NCBI GenBank assembly: GCA_963729195.1
Contig: CAVSNF010000024.1
Span: 372,001 to 436,000 of the forward strand
DNA from: CAVPTL01 sp963729195
GTDB taxonomy: Bacteria > Actinomycetota > Thermoleophilia > Gaiellales > JAICJC01
DNA: 64,000 nt
Reading direction: 5' to 3'
Under the pieces are notes generated by a model. It did not search any database. It had not been told where the DNA came from and saw only the letters and a program-made list of their open reading frames with translations. A program made the position numbers and the translations under genes. This document shows positions 19,530 through 27,446 of this stretch, piece by piece. How positions within the stretch are numbered: the first letter of the stretch is position 1; the number at the start of each line of letters is the position of its first letter.

Positions 19530-20918
19530 TTGGAGGGGATGCAAGCGCTCCGACGTCATCTGGGGGTGATTGCTGCAATCACGCTGCTGGCCGCCGGTGC
19601 CACAGCGGTATTCGCAGCGCTGCGTCCGGCATCGTTTCGCTCCCACGCCGACCTGCTGGTGGCCACCGGATTTCTCTCCGGGGCGTACGGGCCCCAGGTG
19701 AAACCGCCGTTCCAGACTCAGGCCCAGGTGCTTGTCACCCAGGCCAAGCTGGCCTCTGAGCCCGCCGTCGCAGATGTGGCATCGCGGCTCCTGCACGGGC
19801 GCTTCAGCGCCGCCGATATCCGCGCTGCGGTGACCGTATCGGCGTCGCCCAGCCTGGACATCATGACCGTCACCGCGACCGCCCCGGACGCCACCGATGC
19901 CCGCCAGATCGCAAACGCCTATGCAGCAGCGGTGGTGCAGCGGGCCCGCGCCCAGGCTCGCAACGAGATCCTGGTGGCGGCCGCAACCGTCGCCGCCCAG
20001 CTGGCCGCCAACCCCTCCCCTGCCCGCACCCAGCAGCTGCTGGCGCAACAGCGCAAGCTGGAGCTGCTGGCCGCCGGCACCGACGGCGGGGTGCAGATCA
20101 CCCAGCCGGCCACGGACGCTTCGAACGCCAACCTCCCGGGCTACCAACTGGTGATTCTGGCGGCTGTGGCCGGGCTGGTGCTGGGTGGGCTGGCGGCGTT
20201 GGCCATCGACCGTCTCGAGCATCGCATCGACGAGTCCGAGCTGGGCGAACGGCTCGGCTGCAGAACGCTCGGCCGGATCCCGGCGAAGGCCGCACCGGCA
20301 TCATCGCGGGCGCTCGCACTTGCGCTCGACGACGTGTCGGCCTCGGCGCTGGCACGGGTGATCGTGGTCACCGGAGCGGGACCCGGCCGGCCGGCGGTCG
20401 CGGCGGCGGCCCGGCTGGCGGTCGGCCTCGGCGAGATCGGCCGGCGAGTGATCCTGATCGACGCGGACATGCGCCACCCAGAGCTGCACGAGGCGTTCGG
20501 GACAAACGCGTCGCCCGGGTTTGCCGACGCCCTCGCAGGGGAGCTCTACGATCTCGGAACGGCGCTGCATCCGATCCCGCTGGCCGCGGGCGCAAACGGC
20601 AGCATGCAGCTGTTCCCCGCCGGGATGGCGGGGGCGTCTGACCCAGCCCTGCTGCTGACGGGGAAGTCGTTCGCCGAGACGCTGGACGTGCTCGAGCCGC
20701 TGGCCGACTACACCGTGCTGGTTGCCCCCGACTCGCCCGACGACACCGATGCCAGGCTAATCGCCCGCCGCGCACACGGTATCGTCATCGCCGTGACCGA
20801 TCCAGGCACGTCACCTGCCGCGCTCGAGCACCTGCGCCCCAGCATCGAGACCGGCCGCGCGGCCATCCTCGGCGCTGTGATCGTGGATGCCGGTGCAGTC
20901 CCCTTCTCGCCGCCGTGA
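19530..20918 (+). CDS. Wzz/BY-kinase-like polysaccharide chain-length protein
   Basis: Architecture of a chain-length determinant fused to a bacterial tyrosine-kinase-like domain: TM near residues 12-30, an extracytoplasmic coiled-coil-prone region, TM near 206-226, then a cytoplasmic P-loop-type domain. Walker A is degenerate (TGAGPGRPAV at 281-290, no Lys-Ser/Thr) although Walker A' is clear (VILIDADMRHP, 307-317). No C-terminal tyrosine cluster; the protein ends VPFSPP. Probably a structural regulator of polymerisation without kinase activity. TTG 19530 has a GGAG seven bases upstream; ATG 19539 in frame is an alternative. Confidence 0.82.
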   Translation: MEGMQALRRHLGVIAAITLLAAGATAVFAALRPASFRSHADLLVATGFLSGAYGPQVKPPFQTQAQVLVTQAKLASEPAVADVASRLLHGRFSAADIRAAVTVSASPSLDIMTVTATAPDATDARQIANAYAAAVVQRARAQARNEILVAAATVAAQLAANPSPARTQQLLAQQRKLELLAAGTDGGVQITQPATDASNANLPGYQLVILAAVAGLVLGGLAALAIDRLEHRIDESELGERLGCRTLGRIPAKAAPASSRALALALDDVSASALARVIVVTGAGPGRPAVAAAARLAVGLGEIGRRVILIDADMRHPELHEAFGTNASPGFADALAGELYDLGTALHPIPLAAGANGSMQLFPAGMAGASDPALLLTGKSFAETLDVLEPLADYTVLVAPDSPDDTDARLIARRAHGIVIAVTDPGTSPAALEHLRPSIETGRAAILGAVIVDAGAVPFSPP

Positions 20919-22303
20919 TCGGACGCCGGCCCTCACTGCCACAGGTGGCTCCGGTCGCGCTGGCGGCCGGCGCCGCCGTGGCGGTGGCCGGAGCGCTGGC
21001 GCTGCGCCCGCCCTCGAGCCTGGCGCTGGCATCCACCGCCCTGTTCGCGACCTGCATTGCGCTGACGGTGGTGGAGCGGGTTCGCAGCGACGACTGGCTC
21101 AACGGTGCCACCTTCCTGCTGGTGCCGGTGGCACTCGGATTCGGACTGCGTGGCCTCTCGCTGATCTGGGGTGACAGCCACCTGACCTACCCGGCATGGG
21201 CGCCCGTGCCGCTCCGCGACCAGCTTGCCACCACCGCGCTTTGGACGGCCACCGCGGGTGTGCTGGCCACGTACTGCGGGTACACGGCCGGCGGGCGGCT
21301 GGCGCGGCATCGGGCGCTGGTGCGGCCACGACAGTTCGATTCCGTCAGGGTCAGATGGGCGGTGCGGACGCTGGTGGCAATCGGCGTGATCGGGTTCGCA
21401 GCGTTGATTCAGCGCCTGGGCGGGGTGTCGTACTTCAGCGACCTGGCCCACGCCCGGCTCGACACCTCGGGGCTGGGGATCTTCAAGCTGGCGTCGCTGG
21501 GGGTGCGGTTTGCACTCTTGCTGTGGCTGGCCACGACCCCCAATCCCTCCCGGCGGCGGCTGATCCTGGGATGTGCGGTGGTGCTGCTTCTGACCACCGG
21601 ACAGCGCAGCGCGGTGTTCGCGACGCTGATCCCGGTGATGATCGTCTACCACAATCGCGTCCGCCGGCTGCCGCCGCGCACGGTGGCGCTGGTCGCCTTC
21701 GGAGCCGTGGTGCTGGCCGTGTCACTGATCGTCTACCGCCAGCACACCCGGGTCACGGTCACACCCCGCAACCCCGCCGTGGCCAGCACCAGAGCACAGC
21801 TCACCAGCGGCTCGGACATCTTCCGATCGGCGCTGGTGTCACTGGACGGACTGGTACTGGTGCAACAGGCGGTGCCCACCGACCAGCAGCCCAACCTGGG
21901 ACGCAGCCTCGCGCTGGTGGCCGAGGGCTACGTCCCCCGCTCCGTGTGGGCCGGGAAGCCGCCGTGGCGATCAAACGTGCTGGCGAGTCGCTACCTCAAC
22001 TCCGCACACGGAGGCGTGTTCCTGTCGGGGTTCGGCACGCTGTGGGCGATTGGTCTGCTGCCGGGGGTGATCGTGGGCTCACTGGTGATGGGTGCGGTGG
22101 TCGGCTGGGCCTACGCACGCATGCGCCGCTTTCGGTCACCGGCCTGGGTGCTGGCCTACGCCGTAATCGCGTTGGGGGCGGCGCGATTCATGCTGGCCGG
22201 GGACGAGATCTCACTGTTCTTTGCGACTCAGGCGGTGGGTGCGATCGTGATCGTGGTGCTGGCGGTGTCGCGACCCCGGCCGCGTACACTTCGACCGGCA
22301 TGA
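20915..22303 (+). CDS. Polytopic membrane protein, O-antigen polymerase/ligase-like
   Basis: 462 residues with roughly ten to twelve hydrophobic segments and a large extracytoplasmic loop (about residues 280-370, including TSGSDIFRSALVSLDGL and GYVPRSVWAGKPPW). The size, topology and position right after a Wzz-like gene fit a Wzy-type polymerase or O-antigen ligase. There is no motif that decides between them, so the role is inferred from context. GTG 20915 overlaps the preceding stop as GTGA and the stop overlaps the next ATG. Confidence 0.72.
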   Translation: MIGRRPSLPQVAPVALAAGAAVAVAGALALRPPSSLALASTALFATCIALTVVERVRSDDWLNGATFLLVPVALGFGLRGLSLIWGDSHLTYPAWAPVPLRDQLATTALWTATAGVLATYCGYTAGGRLARHRALVRPRQFDSVRVRWAVRTLVAIGVIGFAALIQRLGGVSYFSDLAHARLDTSGLGIFKLASLGVRFALLLWLATTPNPSRRRLILGCAVVLLLTTGQRSAVFATLIPVMIVYHNRVRRLPPRTVALVAFGAVVLAVSLIVYRQHTRVTVTPRNPAVASTRAQLTSGSDIFRSALVSLDGLVLVQQAVPTDQQPNLGRSLALVAEGYVPRSVWAGKPPWRSNVLASRYLNSAHGGVFLSGFGTLWAIGLLPGVIVGSLVMGAVVGWAYARMRRFRSPAWVLAYAVIALGAARFMLAGDEISLFFATQAVGAIVIVVLAVSRPRPRTLRPA

Positions 22304-22953
22304 CCGACCCGCCGTTCACCACCGCTCAGATCGACGAGATTCCCGCGGTCGTCGCCGGTGGTGCCTCCTGGAAGCCGGTACGGCGCCACCTCGGGGTGAC
22401 CGCCTTCGGCGTGAATGCCTTCACCGCCGCGGAGGTGGGCGATGAGCTGATCGAGGATCATGACGAGCTGGGCGCGCAGGCCGGACATCACCAGGAGCTC
22501 TACTACGTCGCCGCCGGCGCCGCCATGTTCACCGTCGACGGCACCGACATCGAGGCCCCCAGCGGCACGTTTGTGTTCGTGTCAAAACCGGCCGCCCGGC
22601 GCGCGGCCCGCGCCGCCGCACCCAACTCGACGGTGATCGTGATGGGCGCCCCCGAGGGCGCCGCCTTCACACCGTCGGAATGGGAGTTCAGCCAGACCGC
22701 CGAGCCGGCTGCCCGCGACGGCGACTTCGAGCGGGCGCTGGAAGTGATGCACGAGGGGCTCGAGCTTCACCCCAACGGCGCCACCTTGCTGTACAACCTG
22801 GCCTGCTACGAAACGCTCGCGGGACACCAGGATGAGGCTGTTTCGCATCTCGCCGCTGCGATCGATCTGGATCCCGCGATCGCCGAGTGGGCGACCAAGG
22901 ACGCCGACCTCGACGCCCTGCGGCAGCGGGCAGACTTCCCCAAGCTCGGCTAG
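22300..22953 (+). CDS. Cupin-domain protein with C-terminal TPR-like region
   Basis: 217 residues. Residues about 30-110 form a small cupin barrel (HDELGAQAGHHQELYYVAAGAAMFTVDG with clustered His/Glu possible metal ligands, then VFVSKPAARRAARA). Residues about 140-200 resemble tetratricopeptide helices (DFERALEVMHEGLELHP, LYNLACYETLAGHQDEAVSHLAAAIDLDP). No enzyme activity is assignable; a sensor or scaffold is plausible. A TACACT at 22285-22290 just before the ATG suggests it may also have its own promoter. Its TAG stop shares CTAG with the convergent nucleotidyltransferase. Confidence 0.75.
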   Translation: MTDPPFTTAQIDEIPAVVAGGASWKPVRRHLGVTAFGVNAFTAAEVGDELIEDHDELGAQAGHHQELYYVAAGAAMFTVDGTDIEAPSGTFVFVSKPAARRAARAAAPNSTVIVMGAPEGAAFTPSEWEFSQTAEPAARDGDFERALEVMHEGLELHPNGATLLYNLACYETLAGHQDEAVSHLAAAIDLDPAIAEWATKDADLDALRQRADFPKLG

Positions 22954-23660
22954 CCGGTGATGTGATCGGCGACCCGCTCGGCGGACGCGACGTCGGCCGA
23001 AGTGTCGATCTCGGCCCAATCAGCCGCCGCGACCGCCACCGCCATCGCCGGTTGCACAAGGCAGATGGCGCTGTACACGTCTTCGTAGTAGAGGTCGCGG
23101 CGACCCGCGGCCCGCTCGGCATCGACCCGCTCCAGGTACTGAGCGCGGGCGCCCTCAGACAGCGCTGAGACACCCACGAACTCGCCTGCGCTGGAGAGTG
23201 GGTCGAGCCTCTTCGCCAACCGCACCACCCGGTCTCCGCGGATCTCGACCCGCAGCGCCTCCTCGTCGGTCTCACCGAAACAGACGCCGAGGGCGAGCGG
23301 TGCGGGCTCAGCCAGCACCGACTGCAACACACCGTCGGCCACGATCACATCGCCGTTGAGCACCAGTACCCGACCCGGGGGCGCTGCCCGCAGCCCCACG
23401 GCCAGGCTGACAAAGTTCTCGTACTCCTGCGACAGCGGATTGTGCACCGAACGCGCCCGCCCGGCCAGCTGACGGTCGACCTCGGCGGCATGCGCGCCGG
23501 TGACCACCAGTGTGTGGCTGACACCCGCAGCTGACAGGCGATCCAGCGCCCACTCCACCAGCGGCCGGCCGCAAACCTGCTGGAGCAGCTTGGCACGCCC
23601 CCCCAACCGGCGACCGGCACCGGCGGCCAGGATCACCGCGGCCACCGGGTCAGGCGGCAT
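22950..23660 (-). CDS. Nucleotidyltransferase (sugar- or alcohol-phosphate NTP transferase)
   Basis: GT-A-like NTP transferase of 236 residues. The N-terminal AAVILAAGAGRRLGGRAKLLQQVCGRPLVEWAL contains the nucleotide loop, and VLVLNGDVIVAD is the metal-binding strand. Similar proteins make CDP-choline, CDP-inositol or NDP-sugars; the substrate cannot be fixed here. ATG overlaps the end of the amine oxidase gene by 11 bases. The CDP-alcohol phosphatidyltransferase 6 kb away on the other strand is a possible partner. Confidence 0.8.
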   Translation of the reverse strand: MPPDPVAAVILAAGAGRRLGGRAKLLQQVCGRPLVEWALDRLSAAGVSHTLVVTGAHAAEVDRQLAGRARSVHNPLSQEYENFVSLAVGLRAAPPGRVLVLNGDVIVADGVLQSVLAEPAPLALGVCFGETDEEALRVEIRGDRVVRLAKRLDPLSSAGEFVGVSALSEGARAQYLERVDAERAAGRRDLYYEDVYSAICLVQPAMAVAVAAADWAEIDTSADVASAERVADHITG

Positions 23661-24852
23661 CGAGCACCTCCCGAGCGGCCCGTTCGCCCGCCATCACCGC
23701 ACCTTCCATGAAGCTGGGAAGCACCGAGGTCTCCGCACCGGCGTAGTGAACCCGACCCTCGGGGAGTGCCAGCCCGGGCCACCAACCGGTCAGCTGGCCG
23801 GGTGCCAGGATCAGATAGCTGCGTGGATAGACGACGCGGGTGATGCCGGCCACGCCGACCCCGAACATGGCTCGCACCGGCTCGCGCAGTTCACGCAACG
23901 CGGCCGAATCTGCAAGCCCCGCTAGGCGCCGCGCCGGAGTCGACCCGACGAAGGCGCCCAGCGTGCGCTGGTCGCGCCGGTACGCGTAGCCAAGCATGGT
24001 GTCGGTGACCGCTGAGGTGGGCGCGGCGGAGGGCAGGTCGCGATCCAGCTCGATCAGAGATTTGACCGCGACTCCGTAGGTGGCGTCGGCCGGCACCGGC
24101 CGCAGCCCGCGAACCTGCGAGTGCGCGTGCAGCGGTATCGCCACGACCGCGCGTGTCGCCTCGATCACCTCGCCGTGCTCGATCGTGATCGCGATCCCGG
24201 TGGGAGCCTGCCGCAGCTCCAGCACCCGAGTCTGCAGGCGCACCCGATGTCCCAGTCCCGCCGCGATGCTCTCGGCAAAGCCTCCCGCCCCCTCGCCGAA
24301 GCGAAACTCCGAGTCGGATCGGGCGCCGCCCCGGGCAGCGTCCTTGGCGGCCAGAGCATGCAGCGACATGTGCTCCAGCGGGACGGTTGCGGCCACCACC
24401 GAGATCATCGTCTCGGCCACGACCCGATCGAACGGCGACGCCTCTCGGGAGCGCAGCCAGGCGCCCACGCTGACGGCGTCGGTGGAAGGATCGGGGTGTT
24501 GCCCCAGCCGCTCGATCTCATCCAACAGCGCCACGTAGCCGGGTGGCGACTCGAACTCACGTCGCCCCGCCACCCAGGCAGCCGACGGAGTGGGGCCGTG
24601 ATCGCCCCAGCCCACGGCGGAGCGCACGATCGCTGTGCCCACCTCGTCGGCCAGCCCCCGCAGGGAGGAGTTGGTGGCGTCGATCGCCTCGCCTCCGGCC
24701 TCCCACGGCCGCCCTCCAGACTGACGCGTCCAGACCCTGCCGCCGACGCGGTCGGAGGCCTCCAGCACGACCACCTCGGCACCGGCCCGCGTCAGCCGGT
24801 GCGCGGTTGTGAGACCCGACAGCCCGGCACCGATCACCACCACGTCAGGCAT
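23650..24852 (-). CDS. FAD-dependent amine oxidase family protein
   Basis: Flavin monoamine-oxidase-type protein, 400 residues. FAD-binding VVIGAGLSGLTTAHRL at the N-terminus, EASDRVGGRVWT (the GGR turn) and the C-terminal VHYAGAETS followed by FMEGAVMAGERAA. ATG 24852 (MPDVVVIG) was chosen over the upstream in-frame start because the flavin motif begins there; it overlaps the 3' end of rluB. The substrate is unknown; amines, carotenoid-like and protoporphyrinogen substrates all occur in the superfamily. Confidence 0.87.
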   Translation of the reverse strand: MPDVVVIGAGLSGLTTAHRLTRAGAEVVVLEASDRVGGRVWTRQSGGRPWEAGGEAIDATNSSLRGLADEVGTAIVRSAVGWGDHGPTPSAAWVAGRREFESPPGYVALLDEIERLGQHPDPSTDAVSVGAWLRSREASPFDRVVAETMISVVAATVPLEHMSLHALAAKDAARGGARSDSEFRFGEGAGGFAESIAAGLGHRVRLQTRVLELRQAPTGIAITIEHGEVIEATRAVVAIPLHAHSQVRGLRPVPADATYGVAVKSLIELDRDLPSAAPTSAVTDTMLGYAYRRDQRTLGAFVGSTPARRLAGLADSAALRELREPVRAMFGVGVAGITRVVYPRSYLILAPGQLTGWWPGLALPEGRVHYAGAETSVLPSFMEGAVMAGERAAREVLDAA

Positions 24853-25534
24853 GGCGCAGGGCCTCCAGCTCGTCGGCAACGACCGCGCGCCACGCCCCCG
24901 GTGCCAGTCCCTCCACCGTCAGCGGGCCGTACCGGTTTCGATGCAGCCTGCGCACCGGGTGGCCGATTGCTGCGCACATGCGTCGCACCTGCCGATTTCG
25001 GCCCTCGTGGATGGTGATCTCCAACTGCCCCGGGCGGACGCTTCGTACAGCGGCCGGGTGAGTCATGCCGTCCTCCAGCTCCACACCCTGGCGCAGCCGC
25101 TCGAGTGCCTCCTCGGTGGGCACACCCTCGACGTCGGCCAGGTAGCTCTTCTCGACACCGTGTTTGGGATGCATCAACCGGTGGGCCAGGTCGCCGTCGT
25201 TGGTAAGCACAAGCGCTCCGGTGGTGGCACGATCCAGTCGCCCGACCGGAAACACCCGCACGTCGGTCTTGACCGCGTCGGTCACCGTCGGCCGTCCGCG
25301 GGAATCACCGACGCTGGTGATCATCCCTGCGGGCTTGTTCAGGAGCACCACCACGACCTTCTGGGCCGTCACCGGGTCGCCGTCGAGGCGAACATCGTCG
25401 CCATCCGCGACACGGGTGCCCAGGTCGGCCACCTGACCGTTGACGGTTACCCTGCCGTCGCGGATGTACACCTCGGCCGCGCGGCGAGAAGCCAGCCCGG
25501 TTGAGGCCAGAAACCGGTTAAGCCGCTCCGGCAC
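24845..25534 (-). CDS. rluB: 23S rRNA pseudouridine synthase, RsuA/RluB family
   Basis: S4 RNA-binding domain at residues 1-60 (RLNRFLASTGLASRRAAEVYI) and a catalytic domain with GRLDRATTGALVLTNDG holding the catalytic Asp; KSYLADVEG and HEGRNRQVRRMCAAIGHPV complete the family pattern. GTG start. It overlaps scpB by 17 bases upstream and the amine oxidase downstream. The scpA-scpB-rluB order is widely conserved in Gram-positive bacteria. Confidence 0.93.
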   Translation of the reverse strand: MPERLNRFLASTGLASRRAAEVYIRDGRVTVNGQVADLGTRVADGDDVRLDGDPVTAQKVVVVLLNKPAGMITSVGDSRGRPTVTDAVKTDVRVFPVGRLDRATTGALVLTNDGDLAHRLMHPKHGVEKSYLADVEGVPTEEALERLRQGVELEDGMTHPAAVRSVRPGQLEITIHEGRNRQVRRMCAAIGHPVRRLHRNRYGPLTVEGLAPGAWRAVVADELEALRHA

Positions 25535-26102
25535 GCTGATCAGCCACCAGGTGAAGCCGAGCCCGCAGCGCCTCGTGATCGGCGTCTGTCAGGTCGAACT
25601 CCGACAGGGCGGGCAGGCTCGCAGTCCCCTCCTCCAACCCGAACATGCGGGCAAAGGCCGTGGTGACCCGGTACAGCACAGGCTGGCCGATGGTGTCAGC
25701 CCGTCCCGCTTCTTCGACAAGTCCCCGCTCCAGTAGGCCGGCGACACCGGCATCGGCCGACACCCCGCGAATGCGGGCGATGTCGGGCCGCGAGACCGGG
25801 CCGAGATAGGCCACGATCGCGAGCGTCTCCAGACCGGCCTGGCTGATGCCACGCGTCTGCGGCCGGTTCAGCAGCCGGGCGCAGGCCGGGGCGGTCTCGC
25901 GTGACGCGCGAAATCCCCAGCCACCGGCGGCCTTCTCCAACACCACACCTGAGCGGCCCTCGCCGTAACGATCGCCCAGCGCGTCCAGGGCGCGCTCGAT
26001 CCGCTCGGGAGCGGCCTCGGTCAGTGCCGCCAGCTCACGCACCGATAGGGGCTCTGAGGCCACGAACAGCAGCGCCTCCACGGTGTGGGTCAGCTCGCTC
26101 AT
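25518..26102 (-). CDS. scpB: Segregation and condensation protein B
   Basis: Winged-helix partner of SMC-ScpA in chromosome condensation. 194 residues with VEALLFVASEPLSVRELA at the start and the second winged-helix block LETLAIVAYLGPVSRPDIARIRGV, followed by a VTTAFARMFGLE region. Unbroken frame. Four-base overlap with scpA upstream. Confidence 0.94.
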   Translation of the reverse strand: MSELTHTVEALLFVASEPLSVRELAALTEAAPERIERALDALGDRYGEGRSGVVLEKAAGGWGFRASRETAPACARLLNRPQTRGISQAGLETLAIVAYLGPVSRPDIARIRGVSADAGVAGLLERGLVEEAGRADTIGQPVLYRVTTAFARMFGLEEGTASLPALSEFDLTDADHEALRARLHLVADQRAGAA

Positions 26103-26881
26103 GCGATCGCCCGCTCAGACACGGCCGGGTCGGCCTCGGGCGTCTGCGGCTGCTCGCGCCGCACCGTTCCGCGGGCAACCCTGATCGGCCCGAACAGCTC
26201 GGCCTGCACCGGATCGGCCTCGCCGGTCTTGTACAGCTCCAGCACCGCCAAGAACGCGGCCGCCTGGGACAGTCGGTCGAGACCGGCCACCGCCTGCTCG
26301 AAGGCGAAGCCGCGACGCTCACCCAGCAGCGCCCGGAACCGATCCAAAAATTCGCTGACCGGCACCAGTTTGCGGCGCACTACGCTGATGTCGATCTCCG
26401 GCGGCGAGGTGAGCAGCGTGGCCATGGCCGCATGCAGCTGCCACGGATCCTCGCTGAACTCCTCGATCACCGGTTCGGGGCGAGGCTGCAACGGCGCCGG
26501 GCCGGCGCGGAACATCCGCGGTGTGGCCTCGGCCCGGTCGTGCAGCCACCGCGCAGCAGCGGCGTAGCGGCGGTACTCGATCAACCGCTCGATCAGCTCC
26601 TGCTCTGCCTCTTCGACCGTGATGTCGTCTTCGTCGGAGTCCTCGATGCCGAACAGCAGCCGCACCTTGATCTCGAGCAGTGCCGCGATCAGCACGACGA
26701 ACTCGGTGGCCGACTCCAGGTCGATCTCGCCACGCTCTTCCATCCGCTCGACGTAGGCGACCACGATCTCGGCGATCGGCAGTTCGGCCAGCTCGATCTC
26801 CTCCCGCAGGACGAGCGCGAGCAGCAGATCGAACGGGCCCTGGAACACGTCCAGGTCGAGGTCGAACTCCGCCACAGTCAT
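26099..26881 (-). CDS. scpA: Segregation and condensation protein A
   Basis: Kleisin subunit of the SMC complex. N-terminal FQGPFDLLLALVLREEIEL, FVVLIAALLEIKVRLLF and an acidic linker (EDSDEDDITVEEAEQELIERL) match the family; the C-terminal winged helix contains AAFLAVLELYKTGEADPVQ. 260 residues, unbroken. Begins 45 bases after argA ends; the strand order is dnaE, argA, scpA, scpB, rluB. Confidence 0.94.
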   Translation of the reverse strand: MTVAEFDLDLDVFQGPFDLLLALVLREEIELAELPIAEIVVAYVERMEERGEIDLESATEFVVLIAALLEIKVRLLFGIEDSDEDDITVEEAEQELIERLIEYRRYAAAARWLHDRAEATPRMFRAGPAPLQPRPEPVIEEFSEDPWQLHAAMATLLTSPPEIDISVVRRKLVPVSEFLDRFRALLGERRGFAFEQAVAGLDRLSQAAAFLAVLELYKTGEADPVQAELFGPIRVARGTVRREQPQTPEADPAVSERAIA

Positions 26882-26926
26882 GGTCGAGACATTCTAGGGC
26901 GGCGGGCGGATGGGACTGTCAGCTGG

Positions 26927-27427
26927 TCACAGTTCCAACAGCATGCGGGTATTGCCCAGCGTATTGGGCTTCACCCGCGGGAGGTCGAGGAACTCCGCCA
27001 CACCCTCGTCGTAGGACCGCCGCAGCTCGGCGTACACCTCCGGCGCCACCGGGGTTCCCTCGATCTGGCGAAAGCCGTGGCGAGCGAAGAACCGGTGCTC
27101 GAAGGTCAGCACGAACACGCGCCGCACCCCCAGCTCCCGGGCGGTGTTGACCAGATCCGCCACCACCGCATGGCCCACCCCCCGACCCACGAACGCCGGG
27201 TCGACAGCGACGGTGCGCACCTCGGCAAGGTCCTCCCACATCACGTGCACCGCCCCGCACCCCACCACCGATCCTTCCAGCTCTGCGACCCGGAAGTCCT
27301 GGACGTCCTCGTACAGGGTCACCAGCTGCTTGCCCAGGAGCACGCCCTGGTCGACGTATCCACTCACGATCCGGTGGATATCGCGGATATCGCCCGTGCG
27401 GGCGCGGCGGATGATCGGTTCGGTCAC
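26927..27427 (-). CDS. argA: Amino-acid N-acetyltransferase (short actinobacterial ArgA type)
   Basis: Single GNAT domain of about 166 residues closely resembling the stand-alone N-acetylglutamate synthase of mycobacteria (Rv2747 type): VRTVAVDPAFVGRGVGHAVV is the acetyl-CoA-binding motif, with RVFVLTFEHRFFARHGF and the diagnostic tail VAEFLDLPRVKPNTLGNTRM. It should make N-acetylglutamate for arginine synthesis. GTG 27427 begins the homologous region (TEPIIRRARTGDI), 19 bases after the dnaE stop; the upstream in-frame extension lies inside dnaE and is ignored. Confidence 0.9.
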   Translation of the reverse strand: MTEPIIRRARTGDIRDIHRIVSGYVDQGVLLGKQLVTLYEDVQDFRVAELEGSVVGCGAVHVMWEDLAEVRTVAVDPAFVGRGVGHAVVADLVNTARELGVRRVFVLTFEHRFFARHGFRQIEGTPVAPEVYAELRRSYDEGVAEFLDLPRVKPNTLGNTRMLLEL

Positions 27428-27446
27428 GGGTGCACGATAGGCGCGG

